From JAMXLO01 sp964427005 (GTDB taxonomy: Bacteria; Pseudomonadota; Alphaproteobacteria; Acetobacterales; Acetobacteraceae), in NCBI GenBank assembly GCA_964427005.1, contig CAYRTL010000004.1, positions 34,637 through 98,636 on the forward strand: 64,000 nt of DNA, in the 5' to 3' direction. Position numbers and translations under genes: made by a program. The first letter of the stretch is position 1. The number at the start of each line of letters is the position of its first letter. The notes below the pieces were generated by a model that did no database searches, was not told the DNA's origin, and was given only the letters and a program-made list of their open reading frames with translations. Positions 1 to 7,424 of this stretch are shown here, one piece after another.

Positions 1-2267
1 TAGTTCGCAAAGCTGGACGAACCGGTGAGCGTCAGCGTGCCGCTGTTGAAGCTTCCGGTAATGCCGTTCTGACTATTGAAGTTCAGCGTATCGCCGTTCA
101 GGAAATTGCCTACGGTGACCGTCGCACTCGTGAAGTTGGAACCGACAGAGTCGCCGGTGATGAGACTGCCATCAAGAACGACAGGAGAGCCGCCTCCTGT
201 GAATGTCACTGTCGATCCAGCTGTTATAAAGGCGGCGTGTATATTGACCGTAGTTGTCGGGGTGGTACTGCTGACGATGCCGTCGCTTAGGGTCCAACTG
301 ATCGTGCGGGTGTTGTCTGTGCCGTTTTGTGTTGGATTGGTATTGGTGGTGTTGTACTTGACCGAGTCGAGCACGGCCTGAAAGTTGGCCAGCGTATCGC
401 CACCCGCGGCGCCTATTCCGGTCAGGGTGAGCGTTCCGCTGGAAAAGCTGGAGGAGATATTCGTGCCGGCGGTGGTCGCGGTCAGCGTATCGCCGGCGAG
501 GAAACCGCCAGAGACCACCACTGTCGCGGTCTTGAGATTCTGGCCGTCCTGGTTGGCGACCGATGCACTTGGCGCCAGTGTGATCGAGGCGCCACCTTGC
601 GTGTAGGTGACGATGCCGCTCGCGGAGATCGTGGGTGTGGAAAGCAGGACCAGGTTATGTGCGTTGTCATTCAACGCCGCAGTGGACGTCTCGGCCTGCG
701 TAATATCGAAGACCTGAGTTAGCGTTGCCGCAGTATTGGTGTTCGTCAGACTGCCCGCAAGGATTGCCGCCGCTTGACCGCCGGCGAACGGGGTTTGACC
801 CGCAACAAAGAAAACACCGTTTGCCGGATCGATGGCGATATCCTTCGGCACGTTGGCCGTACTGCCGCTGTAAAGCGTACCGATTGCGCCGATGTGCGAG
901 ATGCTCGCGCCGTTCCCGATCCCCGAGACGGTAAAGCCGACGTCGAAGATGCCGTTATCCGCGACAGTCGTGCCATTCCGCGTGGTGAAATAGGCGGTGT
1001 GGGTGTTTGGATCGACGGCAACACCGCCGGGAAACGCCGAGCTGGTCGAGATACTCGCCACGGTCTGTATATTGCCGCCAGTACTGAAATTGGCAGCATC
1101 AAGCACGACCCCGAGTTCGGTGAAGGAGGCATCCAGATTGAATGCCGTGAAGAAAATCAGATTGTCCTTGGTGTCTATCGCGATATTTTCTGCCGACAGG
1201 CCACTGCCAGTGGAGACCAGCGGGATTGCGGCGCCGCCCGTGACACTGATCTTGAATATGCCCGTCTGGTTGGTGACGTACGTACCGGCACCGTAGTCGA
1301 AGGTGTTTTGCACAAAATAGAGTTGCCCGTTCGGCTGGTCGAGCGCAGTGCCAAGGATGACGCCATTGACGCTCGCGTTATGCGGCGCGTCGTAGAACTT
1401 CGTGAGCGTCTGGTCCGGGCCGCTCGGGTTGGTTACTCCACGGAACAGCCCGTAGTAGCTATGGCCGTTAACCCCTTTTGTATTGCTGTTCGCGATGAAG
1501 AATTCGTTGAGCGGCGCGTCGACGGCAATACCGTTCACCAGGTCGATGGCGTTGTTATTGGCATTGCCGTCCGAGAGATCGACCGGATTGCTCGCGGCAT
1601 TGGTCCCGTTGACGCTGATTTGCTGGACTCGATTGCCAGCATTCTGGGGACTGCCACTCTGGCCATTCTGCACGGTGAAGAAGAGCTGATCGCTGCTCAG
1701 CGCAAGCTCGTTGGTGAAGTTGTTGATCGCCGCGGCGGTGAACGGATTGCCGGCGTCGACCGTACCAATATCGACGTTCAGGTTCCAACTCCCGCCGTCC
1801 GCAGCGGAACCCACCAGATGCGAAGAGGCGGCGATGTTGGCGCCACCAGTGGCCTGCGAGAGTTGCTGCAGGAAGGCCACGCCCGCCGGGTCTTGTGCAA
1901 CGTCGCAACCATATAACTGGATGTCACCGCCGGGCTGCAGCGCATTGCCGATCTGCGCAAGCTGCGAGGAATATCCGGCCATCGTCGCCGAACTGAGCAG
2001 CGCGCTGCCGAGTTGGATCAGGCCATCCGCGCCATGCGCGACGATATCGATGGCCGCCGCGTTCTGAACGTCATGGCTCGTCAGCCAATCGGCGATCTGC
2101 TGCACGCCGTCGCTGCCGGGATCCAGTACCACCGCGGTGACACCCGGATTGACTCCCTGCGCGAGCGCCTGTGCATCCGGAATCGAGCCATCAATGAAAA
2201 CAAACTGTGCGCCGGCTGAGAGGCCGTCCGGCAGCAACGTCCCATTCTCCTGGTTGTTGCCCTTCAT
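1..2267 (-). CDS. Large DUF4347-domain beta-repeat surface or secreted protein (C-terminus beyond the window)
   Basis: The frame is open from an ATG at 2267 to the left edge, giving 755 residues with no stop, so the protein is longer. The start is fixed by a strong GGAGGAGAAGG ribosome site 8 bases upstream and an in-frame stop at 2294. Residues about 20-160 match the DUF4347 pattern (FVFIDGSIPDAQALAQG, IDIVAHGADG, LYGCDVA). Residues about 190-450 look like a beta-propeller-like repeat region (repeated AVD/AID-P blocks with N, G and T). The last 200 residues hold at least two related Ig/cadherin-like repeats (DTLTATT and DTLNFNS, each followed by GTLTLTG). DUF4347 proteins are typically giant exported adhesins, often type I secreted. 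No N-terminal signal peptide is visible, which fits C-terminal secretion, but the C-terminus is not seen. It is transcribed away from the tail-collar genes. Confidence 0.82.
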   Translation of the reverse strand, partial: MKGNNQENGTLLPDGLSAGAQFVFIDGSIPDAQALAQGVNPGVTAVVLDPGSDGVQQIADWLTSHDVQNAAAIDIVAHGADGLIQLGSALLSSATMAGYSSQLAQIGNALQPGGDIQLYGCDVAQDPAGVAFLQQLSQATGGANIAASSHLVGSAADGGSWNLNVDIGTVDAGNPFTAAAINNFTNELALSSDQLFFTVQNGQSGSPQNAGNRVQQISVNGTNAASNPVDLSDGNANNNAIDLVNGIAVDAPLNEFFIANSNTKGVNGHSYYGLFRGVTNPSGPDQTLTKFYDAPHNASVNGVILGTALDQPNGQLYFVQNTFDYGAGTYVTNQTGIFKISVTGGAAIPLVSTGSGLSAENIAIDTKDNLIFFTAFNLDASFTELGVVLDAANFSTGGNIQTVASISTSSAFPGGVAVDPNTHTAYFTTRNGTTVADNGIFDVGFTVSGIGNGASISHIGAIGTLYSGSTANVPKDIAIDPANGVFFVAGQTPFAGGQAAAILAGSLTNTNTAATLTQVFDITQAETSTAALNDNAHNLVLLSTPTISASGIVTYTQGGASITLAPSASVANQDGQNLKTATVVVSGGFLAGDTLTATTAGTNISSSFSSGTLTLTGIGAAGGDTLANFQAVLDSVKYNTTNTNPTQNGTDNTRTISWTLSDGIVSSTTPTTTVNIHAAFITAGSTVTFTGGGSPVVLDGSLITGDSVGSNFTSATVTVGNFLNGDTLNFNSQNGITGSFNSGTLTLTGSSSFAN

Positions 2268-2447
2268 GGGTGACCTTCTCCTCCGGCTTCGTCATCCCGC
2301 CATCGGCGACGGGAAATTTACGCACCATTAACGATTTTCGTGGCCCACCCGGTCGAGGCGTTCTGCTAGCACAACTTGCTTTTCTGGTGTTGATCAATTT
2401 GGACCGGACAGGCAATAGTACGCCTGGAACCGCTTCTGGAGACTCGT

Positions 2448-2975
2448 ATGGCTCAGCCCTTCGTCGGCCAGATCATCGCGGTCGGATTCAATTTTGCACC
2501 GCAAGGTTGGTTACTCTGTGACGGCTCGGTGGTACCCATCGCCCAGTACGATGCGTTGTACAACCTGATCGGCACTACGTACGGGGGCGACGGACAGAGC
2601 ACTTTCGCTCTGCCCGACCTGCGCGGGCGTGCACCGCTGCACCAGGGCCAAGCGCAGAACCGGCCGCCTTACCTGCTTGGGCAGCCCGTCGGCAGCGAGC
2701 AGGTGACGCTCCAGTCGAGCCAGGTAGGTGGCCATTCCCATGTCCTGCGAGCATCTACGGAAGTAGGGACGACCAACACTCCCTCATCTTCGCAGGTGCT
2801 GGCACAGAACTCCGCGACCAACGTTTCCATGTATGGGACGGTCGCGCCAAACACATCGCTACTCGCAACCTCAATCTCAACTTCCCAAGGAAGCAATCAG
2901 CGGCATGAGAACCGGCAGCCTTACCAGGTGGTCAATTACATCATCGCCTGGGCCGGTATTTATCCGTCGCAGTAA
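2448..2975 (+). CDS. Phage-tail-collar domain protein 1 (microcystin-dependent protein family)
   Basis: The product is 175 residues and has the full signature of tail-collar/MdpB proteins: an N-terminal PFVGQIIAVGFNFAPQGW, then PIAQYDALYNLIGTTYGGDG, then FALPDLRGRAPLHQG, a central GHSH (residues 95-98) and a C-terminal VNYIIAWAGIYPS. Proteins of this family resemble the collar domain of phage short tail fibres. They also occur as free-standing tandem chromosomal genes whose role is unclear. It is the first of three tandem copies, with no other phage gene nearby. It is divergent from the DUF4347 gene, with about 180 bases between the two starts that must hold both promoters. Confidence 0.9.
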   Translation: MAQPFVGQIIAVGFNFAPQGWLLCDGSVVPIAQYDALYNLIGTTYGGDGQSTFALPDLRGRAPLHQGQAQNRPPYLLGQPVGSEQVTLQSSQVGGHSHVLRASTEVGTTNTPSSSQVLAQNSATNVSMYGTVAPNTSLLATSISTSQGSNQRHENRQPYQVVNYIIAWAGIYPSQ

Positions 2976-2989
2976 AGACCGGGGGTAGC

Positions 2990-3089
2990 NNNNNNNNNNN
3001 NNNNNNNNNNNNNNNNNNNNNNNNNNNNNNNNNNNNNNNNNNNNNNNNNNNNNNNNNNNNNNNNNNNNNNNNNNNNNNNNNNNNNNNNN
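2990..3089. other. Assembly gap (100 N), almost certainly shorter than the real missing DNA
   Basis: A run of exactly 100 N, the usual placeholder for unknown length. It removes the 5' part of the second tail-collar gene. In the first collar protein the GHSH motif is at residues 95-98, whereas here it appears directly after the gap, so about 95 codons (roughly 285 bases) should be missing. The sequence just before the gap (GGGGGTAGC) could be the ribosome site of the hidden start. Confidence 0.95.
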
Positions 3090-3351
3090 GCACAGTCATT
3101 CGCTGAATGCCACCACGACCCTCGGCACCACCAACACGCCCGGCTCGACCACAGTGCTGGCACAGCCGGCGGCCGGACAGCCAGCGCATAGAGCCAAAGG
3201 CGAGATCTACAGCACAGGCACCGTCGATTCGAAGCTGGCGTCAAGCTCGATCATCCCAAGCGGTGGCGGAGCTTCACACAACAACGTCCAGCCCTCATTG
3301 GCACTCAATTACTGCATCGCGGTGCAGGGCATCTTCCCGTCGCGCCAGTAG
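3090..3351 (+). CDS. Phage-tail-collar domain protein 2 (5' end lost in the assembly gap)
   Basis: The frame is open from the gap edge and reads HSHSLNATTTLGTTNTPGS onward to a stop at 3349-3351, 86 complete codons. The central HSH motif, the TTNTPGS segment and the C-terminal NYCIAVQGIFPSR are typical of the C-terminal half of tail-collar/microcystin-dependent proteins and align with both neighbouring copies. The N-terminal collar domain must lie in the gap. An internal ATG at 3154 would give a shorter product but is unlikely to be the true start, because clear homology begins before it. It is followed 12 bases later by the third copy, so the three genes probably form one operon. Confidence 0.85.
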
Positions 3352-3363
3352 GAGCAAGCGGTC

Positions 3364-3918
3364 ATGTCCGAGCCGTTTATTGGCCAGATCGAAATCTTCA
3401 GCTTCGGCTTCGCTCCTCGCGGCTGGGCGCAATGCAATGGGCAACTCATGCCCATCGCTCAGAACCAGGCGCTATTCGCGCTTCTCGGCACCGCCTTTGG
3501 CGGTGATGGCATCCGGACTTTCGCCCTGCCCAACCTGCAAGGGCGCATCCCAATGGGCCAGGGCAACGGTCCGGGGCGCACGCCGCGTTCCTTGGGCCAG
3601 TTGGCCGGTGAGGACAACCACACACTTTCGGCCAATGAGACGCCGCCTCATACGCACGATGTCGCGGTGATCAGCAATGTGGGCACCGCGACCAACACTC
3701 AGATACCAGGACCGACCGTTGCGCTGGCAAAGACCGCGGGTGTGGACACCTCGAACAATCCGATTACGTTGAACGTTTATGGCGGGACTCAGCCCAACGT
3801 GTCACTCGCCCCCAGTGCGATTGGCAATGCTGGCGGGCAGCCTCACTCCAACATGATGCCCTCGCTTGGCGTGAACTTCTGCATCGCGCTGCAGGGTATT
3901 TTCCCGTCGCGCAACTGA
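3364..3918 (+). CDS. Phage-tail-collar domain protein 3 (microcystin-dependent protein family)
   Basis: This 184-residue protein has the same organisation as copies 1 and 2: PFIGQIEIFSFGFAPRGW at the N-terminus, CNGQLMPIAQNQALFALLGT, FGGDGIRTFALPNLQGR, then PPHTHDVAV and a C-terminal LGVNFCIALQGIFPSRN. A GTAGGAGCAAGCGGTC sequence just upstream supplies the ribosome site for the ATG at 3364. Its C-terminal tail is closer to copy 2 than to copy 1, which suggests stepwise tandem duplication. Function is unknown outside phage. Such sets of three are inferred to form extracellular or envelope filaments, but nothing in this sequence proves that. Confidence 0.9.
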   Translation: MSEPFIGQIEIFSFGFAPRGWAQCNGQLMPIAQNQALFALLGTAFGGDGIRTFALPNLQGRIPMGQGNGPGRTPRSLGQLAGEDNHTLSANETPPHTHDVAVISNVGTATNTQIPGPTVALAKTAGVDTSNNPITLNVYGGTQPNVSLAPSAIGNAGGQPHSNMMPSLGVNFCIALQGIFPSRN

Positions 3919-3924
3919 GCGCAC

Positions 3925-4218
3925 TCAGTTGAATACCGCCTGATACTCCTGCCGGCCAGGTGCGGGCGTGTGTATCGGCATGATGTAGAATTGGAAACTT
4001 GGCCCGCCTTCGGGCGTCGCCGTCCGCATGCCCTCTGGCAGAATATCTTCGCGCGGCCCAACAAAGATCAGCGTGAATGGTGGACGCGGGCTATCCGGTG
4101 TTGTGGCATGCTGTGGCGTTTCGATCCGCACCAGCCGGAGGGTTCCGTGCCAGTCGTCGAAGCGGAACGATTTGTCAACATGCGGAGTAAAATCCTCGTG
4201 CCGCAAGATCCTGGTCAT
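3925..4218 (-). CDS. DUF6916-like small protein associated with tail-collar genes
   Basis: A 97-residue product starting at MTRILRHEDFTPHV. The frame stays open further upstream to 4383, but that extension runs through the palindromic repeat and the neighbouring GNAT start, so the ATG at 4218 is preferred. The body contains a segment LIFVGPREDILPEGM followed by FQFYIMPI, in the style of the DUF6916 family. From memory such proteins often sit beside tail-collar genes. It is convergent with collar gene 3, with only 6 bases between the stops. No catalytic motif is visible and the biochemical role is unknown. Confidence 0.65.
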   Translation of the reverse strand: MTRILRHEDFTPHVDKSFRFDDWHGTLRLVRIETPQHATTPDSPRPPFTLIFVGPREDILPEGMRTATPEGGPSFQFYIMPIHTPAPGRQEYQAVFN

Positions 4219-4260
4219 CGGGCTGTATCTACGCTGATTGCCAAGGCGATCGTTGTACCA

Positions 4261-4328
4261 CGTCATGGCCGGGCTTGTCCCGGCCATCCGTTGCCGCACC
4301 GTACCGCTACGGATGGCCGGCCATGACG
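4261..4328. repeat. Palindromic intergenic repeat, family A (copy 1, compound)
   Basis: It contains ATGGCCGGG-CTTGT-CCCGGCCAT at 4265-4287 and is bounded by a perfect 12-base inverted repeat: CGTCATGGCCGG at 4261-4272 pairs with CCGGCCATGACG at 4317-4328. The right arm contains the ATG start of the GNAT gene. Related copies lie at 10003, 14987, 22359 and 30891, all between genes. Confidence 0.85.
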
Positions 4329-4856
4329 AATGCACTGCCCGAAGGGATCGCCCTCCGGCCGGAACAGCCACGGGACGAGGCATTCCTGTTCGCGCTGTTC
4401 CGCGACACGGCGCTGCGCGAACTGGCGCTGATGCCGGTCGATGATCCCATCAAAGAGTCACTGGTGCGAATGCAGTTCGCCTCTCAGACCACCACCTATC
4501 GTCAGCAGTTTCGCGACGCCCATTTCGACATCGTCGAACGCAACGGCGTGCCGATCGGGCGCATCGTGGTCGATGACGGCCAGGATGCCGGCTGCATCGT
4601 CGACTTCGCGCTGGTGCCAAAAACGCGCTCCAAGGGCTTGGGGACCGCCATCCTCGCCGCGGTCATGCAGCGCTTCGTGCGAATGCAGCGGCGCGTGCTG
4701 TGCAAGGTGCTGATCAACAATGAACCGTCGTTGCGCATGTGCCAGCGCATCGGCTTCCGGCAGATCGAGATCATCCCGCCATTCCTGCAACTGGAATGGC
4801 GGCCGCCGGAGATCAGCTCAGATAGCGCGTCGTCAGATGCGCCTCGAAATGCTTAG
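4323..4856 (+). CDS. GNAT-family N-acetyltransferase
   Basis: This 177-residue protein fits the GNAT fold. Segment FDIVERNGVPIGRIVVDD forms the central strands. ALVPKTRSKGLGTAILAAV matches motif A, with an R-S-K-G-L-G acetyl-CoA pyrophosphate loop. It is followed by VLINNEPSLRMCQRIGF (motif B). The ATG at 4323 lies inside the right arm of a palindromic repeat; the frame is open upstream to 4275, but that part is repeat DNA. The 3' end overlaps the end of the convergent M32 carboxypeptidase by 44 bases. The substrate cannot be inferred. It may belong with the collar genes, since it is close to them and on the same strand. Confidence 0.82.
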   Translation: MTNALPEGIALRPEQPRDEAFLFALFRDTALRELALMPVDDPIKESLVRMQFASQTTTYRQQFRDAHFDIVERNGVPIGRIVVDDGQDAGCIVDFALVPKTRSKGLGTAILAAVMQRFVRMQRRVLCKVLINNEPSLRMCQRIGFRQIEIIPPFLQLEWRPPEISSDSASSDAPRNA

Positions 4857-6300
4857 GGTTGAGCGGTTCTCCCGTTGCTGCCTGTAATAGCGGGTTGAAC
4901 TCCAGCAGGCTGCCCTGGCCGTGAACCTTGGCGCGAAGCCAGCCCAGCAGCGGCGAGATGTCGCCACGGCCCAGTGCGGAATCCAGGTCCGCCACGTCGC
5001 GACGGGCCGCTGCCATCAGTTGCGCCGCCGCCATCGCACCCAGCGTGTAGCTGGGGAAATAGCCGAACGCGCCGTCGTACCAGTGGATGTCCTGCAGGCA
5101 GCCACGCGCATCGTCCGGCGGCACCATGCCAAGCAGCTCCTTGAAGCCCTCGTTCCAGGCAGCAGGCAATTCGGCGACTGAGAGCGTGCCGGCAACCAGC
5201 GCCTGTTCGAGGCGGAAGCGCAGGATGACATGTGCCGGATAGGTCATCTCATCGGCATCCACGCGGATGAACCCGCGCTCCACGCGCCGCCACAGCCTCG
5301 CGAGGTTCTCGCTCCGATACGGCGCTGGATCGCCATCGAACTTCGCGTGCAGCTCCGGCCCCAGCCAGCTCAGGAAAGCATCCGAACGGCAGGCCTGCAT
5401 CTCGACAATGAGTGATTGGCTTTCATGCGCCGCCATTCCGGCTGCCTCGCCGACTGGCTGGCGCGCCCAGGCCGACGGCAGTCCCCGCTCGTATAACGCG
5501 TGGCCGGTCTCGTGCACCACGGCGAGCACCGCCTGGGTGAAGTCGCTTTCCTCATAGCGGGACGTGATCCGCACATCGCTCGGCGTACCGCCCGAAAACG
5601 GGTGCGCCGAGCGGTCCAGCCGTGCGTGGGCGAAGTCGAGACCCAGTCGTTCAGAGAGTCCGCGGCACAGCGCCTCCTGTACCGGAATGGGAAACGGGCC
5701 TTGGGGCCGTATCGGCCGCGGTCTCCGCGCCTGACGCTCTTCGGCTTGCGGTAGAGCCTGGCGCAGGAATCTTTCATACTCGGCGAACACCGGAGCGATG
5801 TCGTCCGTGCGCATGCCGCGCTGATAGCCGTCCATCAAAGCGTCATAGGGTGTCAGCCCAAGCGCTGGCGCCAATACCGCCGCCGCTTCCCGCGTGAGGC
5901 TGACCACCCGTTCCAGGTGCGGCCGCACCATTGCGAAATCGGAGTGACGCCGCGCTTCACGCCACACCTTCTCGCACGCCGAATTCGCGCGCGCCTGCGC
6001 CTCGACCAGTTCCGGTGGCATGGCAGTCGCGCGTGTATAGGCATGGCGCATCAGTCGCAGGTTGGCGGCGCGCCAGGGATCCGGATCCGGCACTGCCTCG
6101 GCGGCAACGAGATCATCGCCGACGGCAGGAGCGACCAGCAGCGAATGCGACATGCCCGCGAGCACGGCGAGCTGGTCTCCACGTGCGGGGCCTCCACCCG
6201 GGGGCATCATCGCTGCCGCGTCCCAGCTCAGCACCGAGGCCGCCTCGCCTATCGTCGCGATGCGCGCGAAGCGGGCAGCGAGCCTGTCATATGCGGTCAT
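4813..6300 (-). CDS. Metallocarboxypeptidase, M32 (carboxypeptidase Taq) family
   Basis: A 495-residue cytoplasmic zinc carboxypeptidase of the usual M32 length, removing C-terminal residues from peptides. The metal-binding HExxH motif appears as HETGH at residues 263-267, preceded by the family motifs HPF (233-235) and DVRITSRY (242-249). The downstream region AAHESQSLIVEMQ supplies the third metal ligand. The ATG at 6300 has an AGAGGTG ribosome site about 9 bases upstream. A 10-base palindrome CTGTATACAG lies at 6314-6323, in the leader. It is separated from the SURF1 gene by 64 bases and may be transcribed by read-through from the oxidase operon. Its 3' end overlaps the convergent GNAT gene. 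Confidence 0.93.
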   Translation of the reverse strand: MTAYDRLAARFARIATIGEAASVLSWDAAAMMPPGGGPARGDQLAVLAGMSHSLLVAPAVGDDLVAAEAVPDPDPWRAANLRLMRHAYTRATAMPPELVEAQARANSACEKVWREARRHSDFAMVRPHLERVVSLTREAAAVLAPALGLTPYDALMDGYQRGMRTDDIAPVFAEYERFLRQALPQAEERQARRPRPIRPQGPFPIPVQEALCRGLSERLGLDFAHARLDRSAHPFSGGTPSDVRITSRYEESDFTQAVLAVVHETGHALYERGLPSAWARQPVGEAAGMAAHESQSLIVEMQACRSDAFLSWLGPELHAKFDGDPAPYRSENLARLWRRVERGFIRVDADEMTYPAHVILRFRLEQALVAGTLSVAELPAAWNEGFKELLGMVPPDDARGCLQDIHWYDGAFGYFPSYTLGAMAAAQLMAAARRDVADLDSALGRGDISPLLGWLRAKVHGQGSLLEFNPLLQAATGEPLNPKHFEAHLTTRYLS

Positions 6301-6364
6301 TCAGTCAGCACCTCTGTATACAGGCGGGAAGATTAATCAGCCGGACGAAGGCGAGCCACCCGGC

Positions 6365-7057
6365 TTACGTCTTCACCACATTCCTCGCCCAGAGTCCGAA
6401 GATCACTGTCAGCGCGACCGCAAGACCGTACCAGGTAATCGCGTATGACAAATGGTTGTTCGGCGGGCGGGGCAGGTGCTTGGCGGGATCCGGATAGCGC
6501 TCAGGCGGCGTCGGACCTAACGCGACCAGCACGTATGGCGCCACATCATGCAGGCCGAGCGCCCGACCGATCGCGGCGGGATCGAGGGTATAGAACTGCC
6601 GCGTTGCCGGATTGTCCGGGGCGCTGAACATGCCGCCTGATTCGCCTGGCCGGACGTAGCCTTCTACCGTCACATCGCCGTCATTCCGCGCAATCGGACG
6701 CGGGCGCTTGTCGGGCACCCAGCCGCGATCCACCAGGATCGCATCGCCCTCATCGCGCTCGAGGGGCACAATCAGCTGCGTGCCGAGTTGCGCGCCTGCG
6801 GGCGTGTCGCGAACCTCGGCACCGTAAGAAGCGGACAGTTCGTCATGCAGATGCCCGCTCACCTGCACCTTGCTGTAAGGGTCGGGTGAGTCGGTGAGCG
6901 GCACGGGGGGCGCCGCCTCGGCTCGCGCGATTTCGGCAAGAACATCGCGCTTCCAGTGCAGACGGCGGACCTGCCAAGTGCCGAGGCTCAGCAACACTGT
7001 CAGCATTACCGCCGCCATCAGTCCAGGCCACAGGAGGGGGCGCAGCTTTCGGATCAC
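6365..7057 (-). CDS. SURF1 family cytochrome oxidase assembly protein
   Basis: This 230-residue membrane protein has the SURF1 layout: an N-terminal transmembrane helix ending in LGTWQVRRLHWK, a large periplasmic domain, and a second helix near the C-terminus starting NNHLSYAITWYGLA. Both signatures are diagnostic. SURF1 helps insert heme a into subunit I of aa3-type oxidases. It is the last gene of the oxidase cluster, and its start overlaps the stop of the DUF983 gene by 4 bases (ATGA at 7054-7057), so translation is probably coupled. The periplasmic segment includes the conserved VLVDRGWVP-like block, here ILVDRGWVP. Confidence 0.95.
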   Translation of the reverse strand: MIRKLRPLLWPGLMAAVMLTVLLSLGTWQVRRLHWKRDVLAEIARAEAAPPVPLTDSPDPYSKVQVSGHLHDELSASYGAEVRDTPAGAQLGTQLIVPLERDEGDAILVDRGWVPDKRPRPIARNDGDVTVEGYVRPGESGGMFSAPDNPATRQFYTLDPAAIGRALGLHDVAPYVLVALGPTPPERYPDPAKHLPRPPNNHLSYAITWYGLAVALTVIFGLWARNVVKT

Positions 7058-7413
7058 AATCCCATCTCAGATGCCCTGTGCCGGAACTGCAGCGCGACCA
7101 GCGCCGCCTTCGCCGGCCGCATCATCAGAACGGCCAGTGGTATGGTTACCACCGGCCACACCACGGCGTGCAGCCAGAGCGGCGGCGAGAAGCGGAATTC
7201 CACCCAGAACGCCAGCCCGACGATGATGGCGCCAAGCACCAGGATCACGCCGACTGCGGCACCATCGCCGGCGTCATGCGCTCGCAGATCGAGGCCGCAG
7301 ACATCGCAGCGATCGCGCACCTCCAGCAGACCACGGAACAACTTGCCGCTGCCGCATCGCGGGCAGCGGCAGGCGATCGCGACCTGAAACAGCGAGGGTG
7401 TGGGTTGCGCCAA
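7054..7413 (-). CDS. DUF983 family membrane protein
   Basis: About 119 residues if translation begins at the TTG at 7413, which has a GGAG just upstream and lies 11 bases after the ctaE stop. Upstream in-frame starts would overlap ctaE heavily. The N-terminus holds two CxxC pairs (CRCPRCGSGKLF and CDVCGLDL), typical of DUF983 zinc-ribbon-like proteins. Two hydrophobic helices follow (GVILVLGAIIVGLAFW and VVWPVVTIPLAVLMM). DUF983 genes are regularly placed between ctaE and surf1 in alphaproteobacteria, so a role in oxidase assembly is inferred, but the family has no proven biochemistry. Confidence 0.88.
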   Translation of the reverse strand: MAQPTPSLFQVAIACRCPRCGSGKLFRGLLEVRDRCDVCGLDLRAHDAGDGAAVGVILVLGAIIVGLAFWVEFRFSPPLWLHAVVWPVVTIPLAVLMMRPAKAALVALQFRHRASEMGL

Positions 7414-7424
7414 CGCTCTCCGTG

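Noticed and set aside
774..1916. A 380-codon plus-strand frame in the left region
   Set aside because: It is antisense to the DUF4347 protein, whose minus-strand frame has repeats, a good ribosome site and domain motifs.
2448..3918. Prophage remnant
   Set aside because: Only collar-domain genes are present; no integrase, capsid, terminase, lysis or attachment-site features accompany them.
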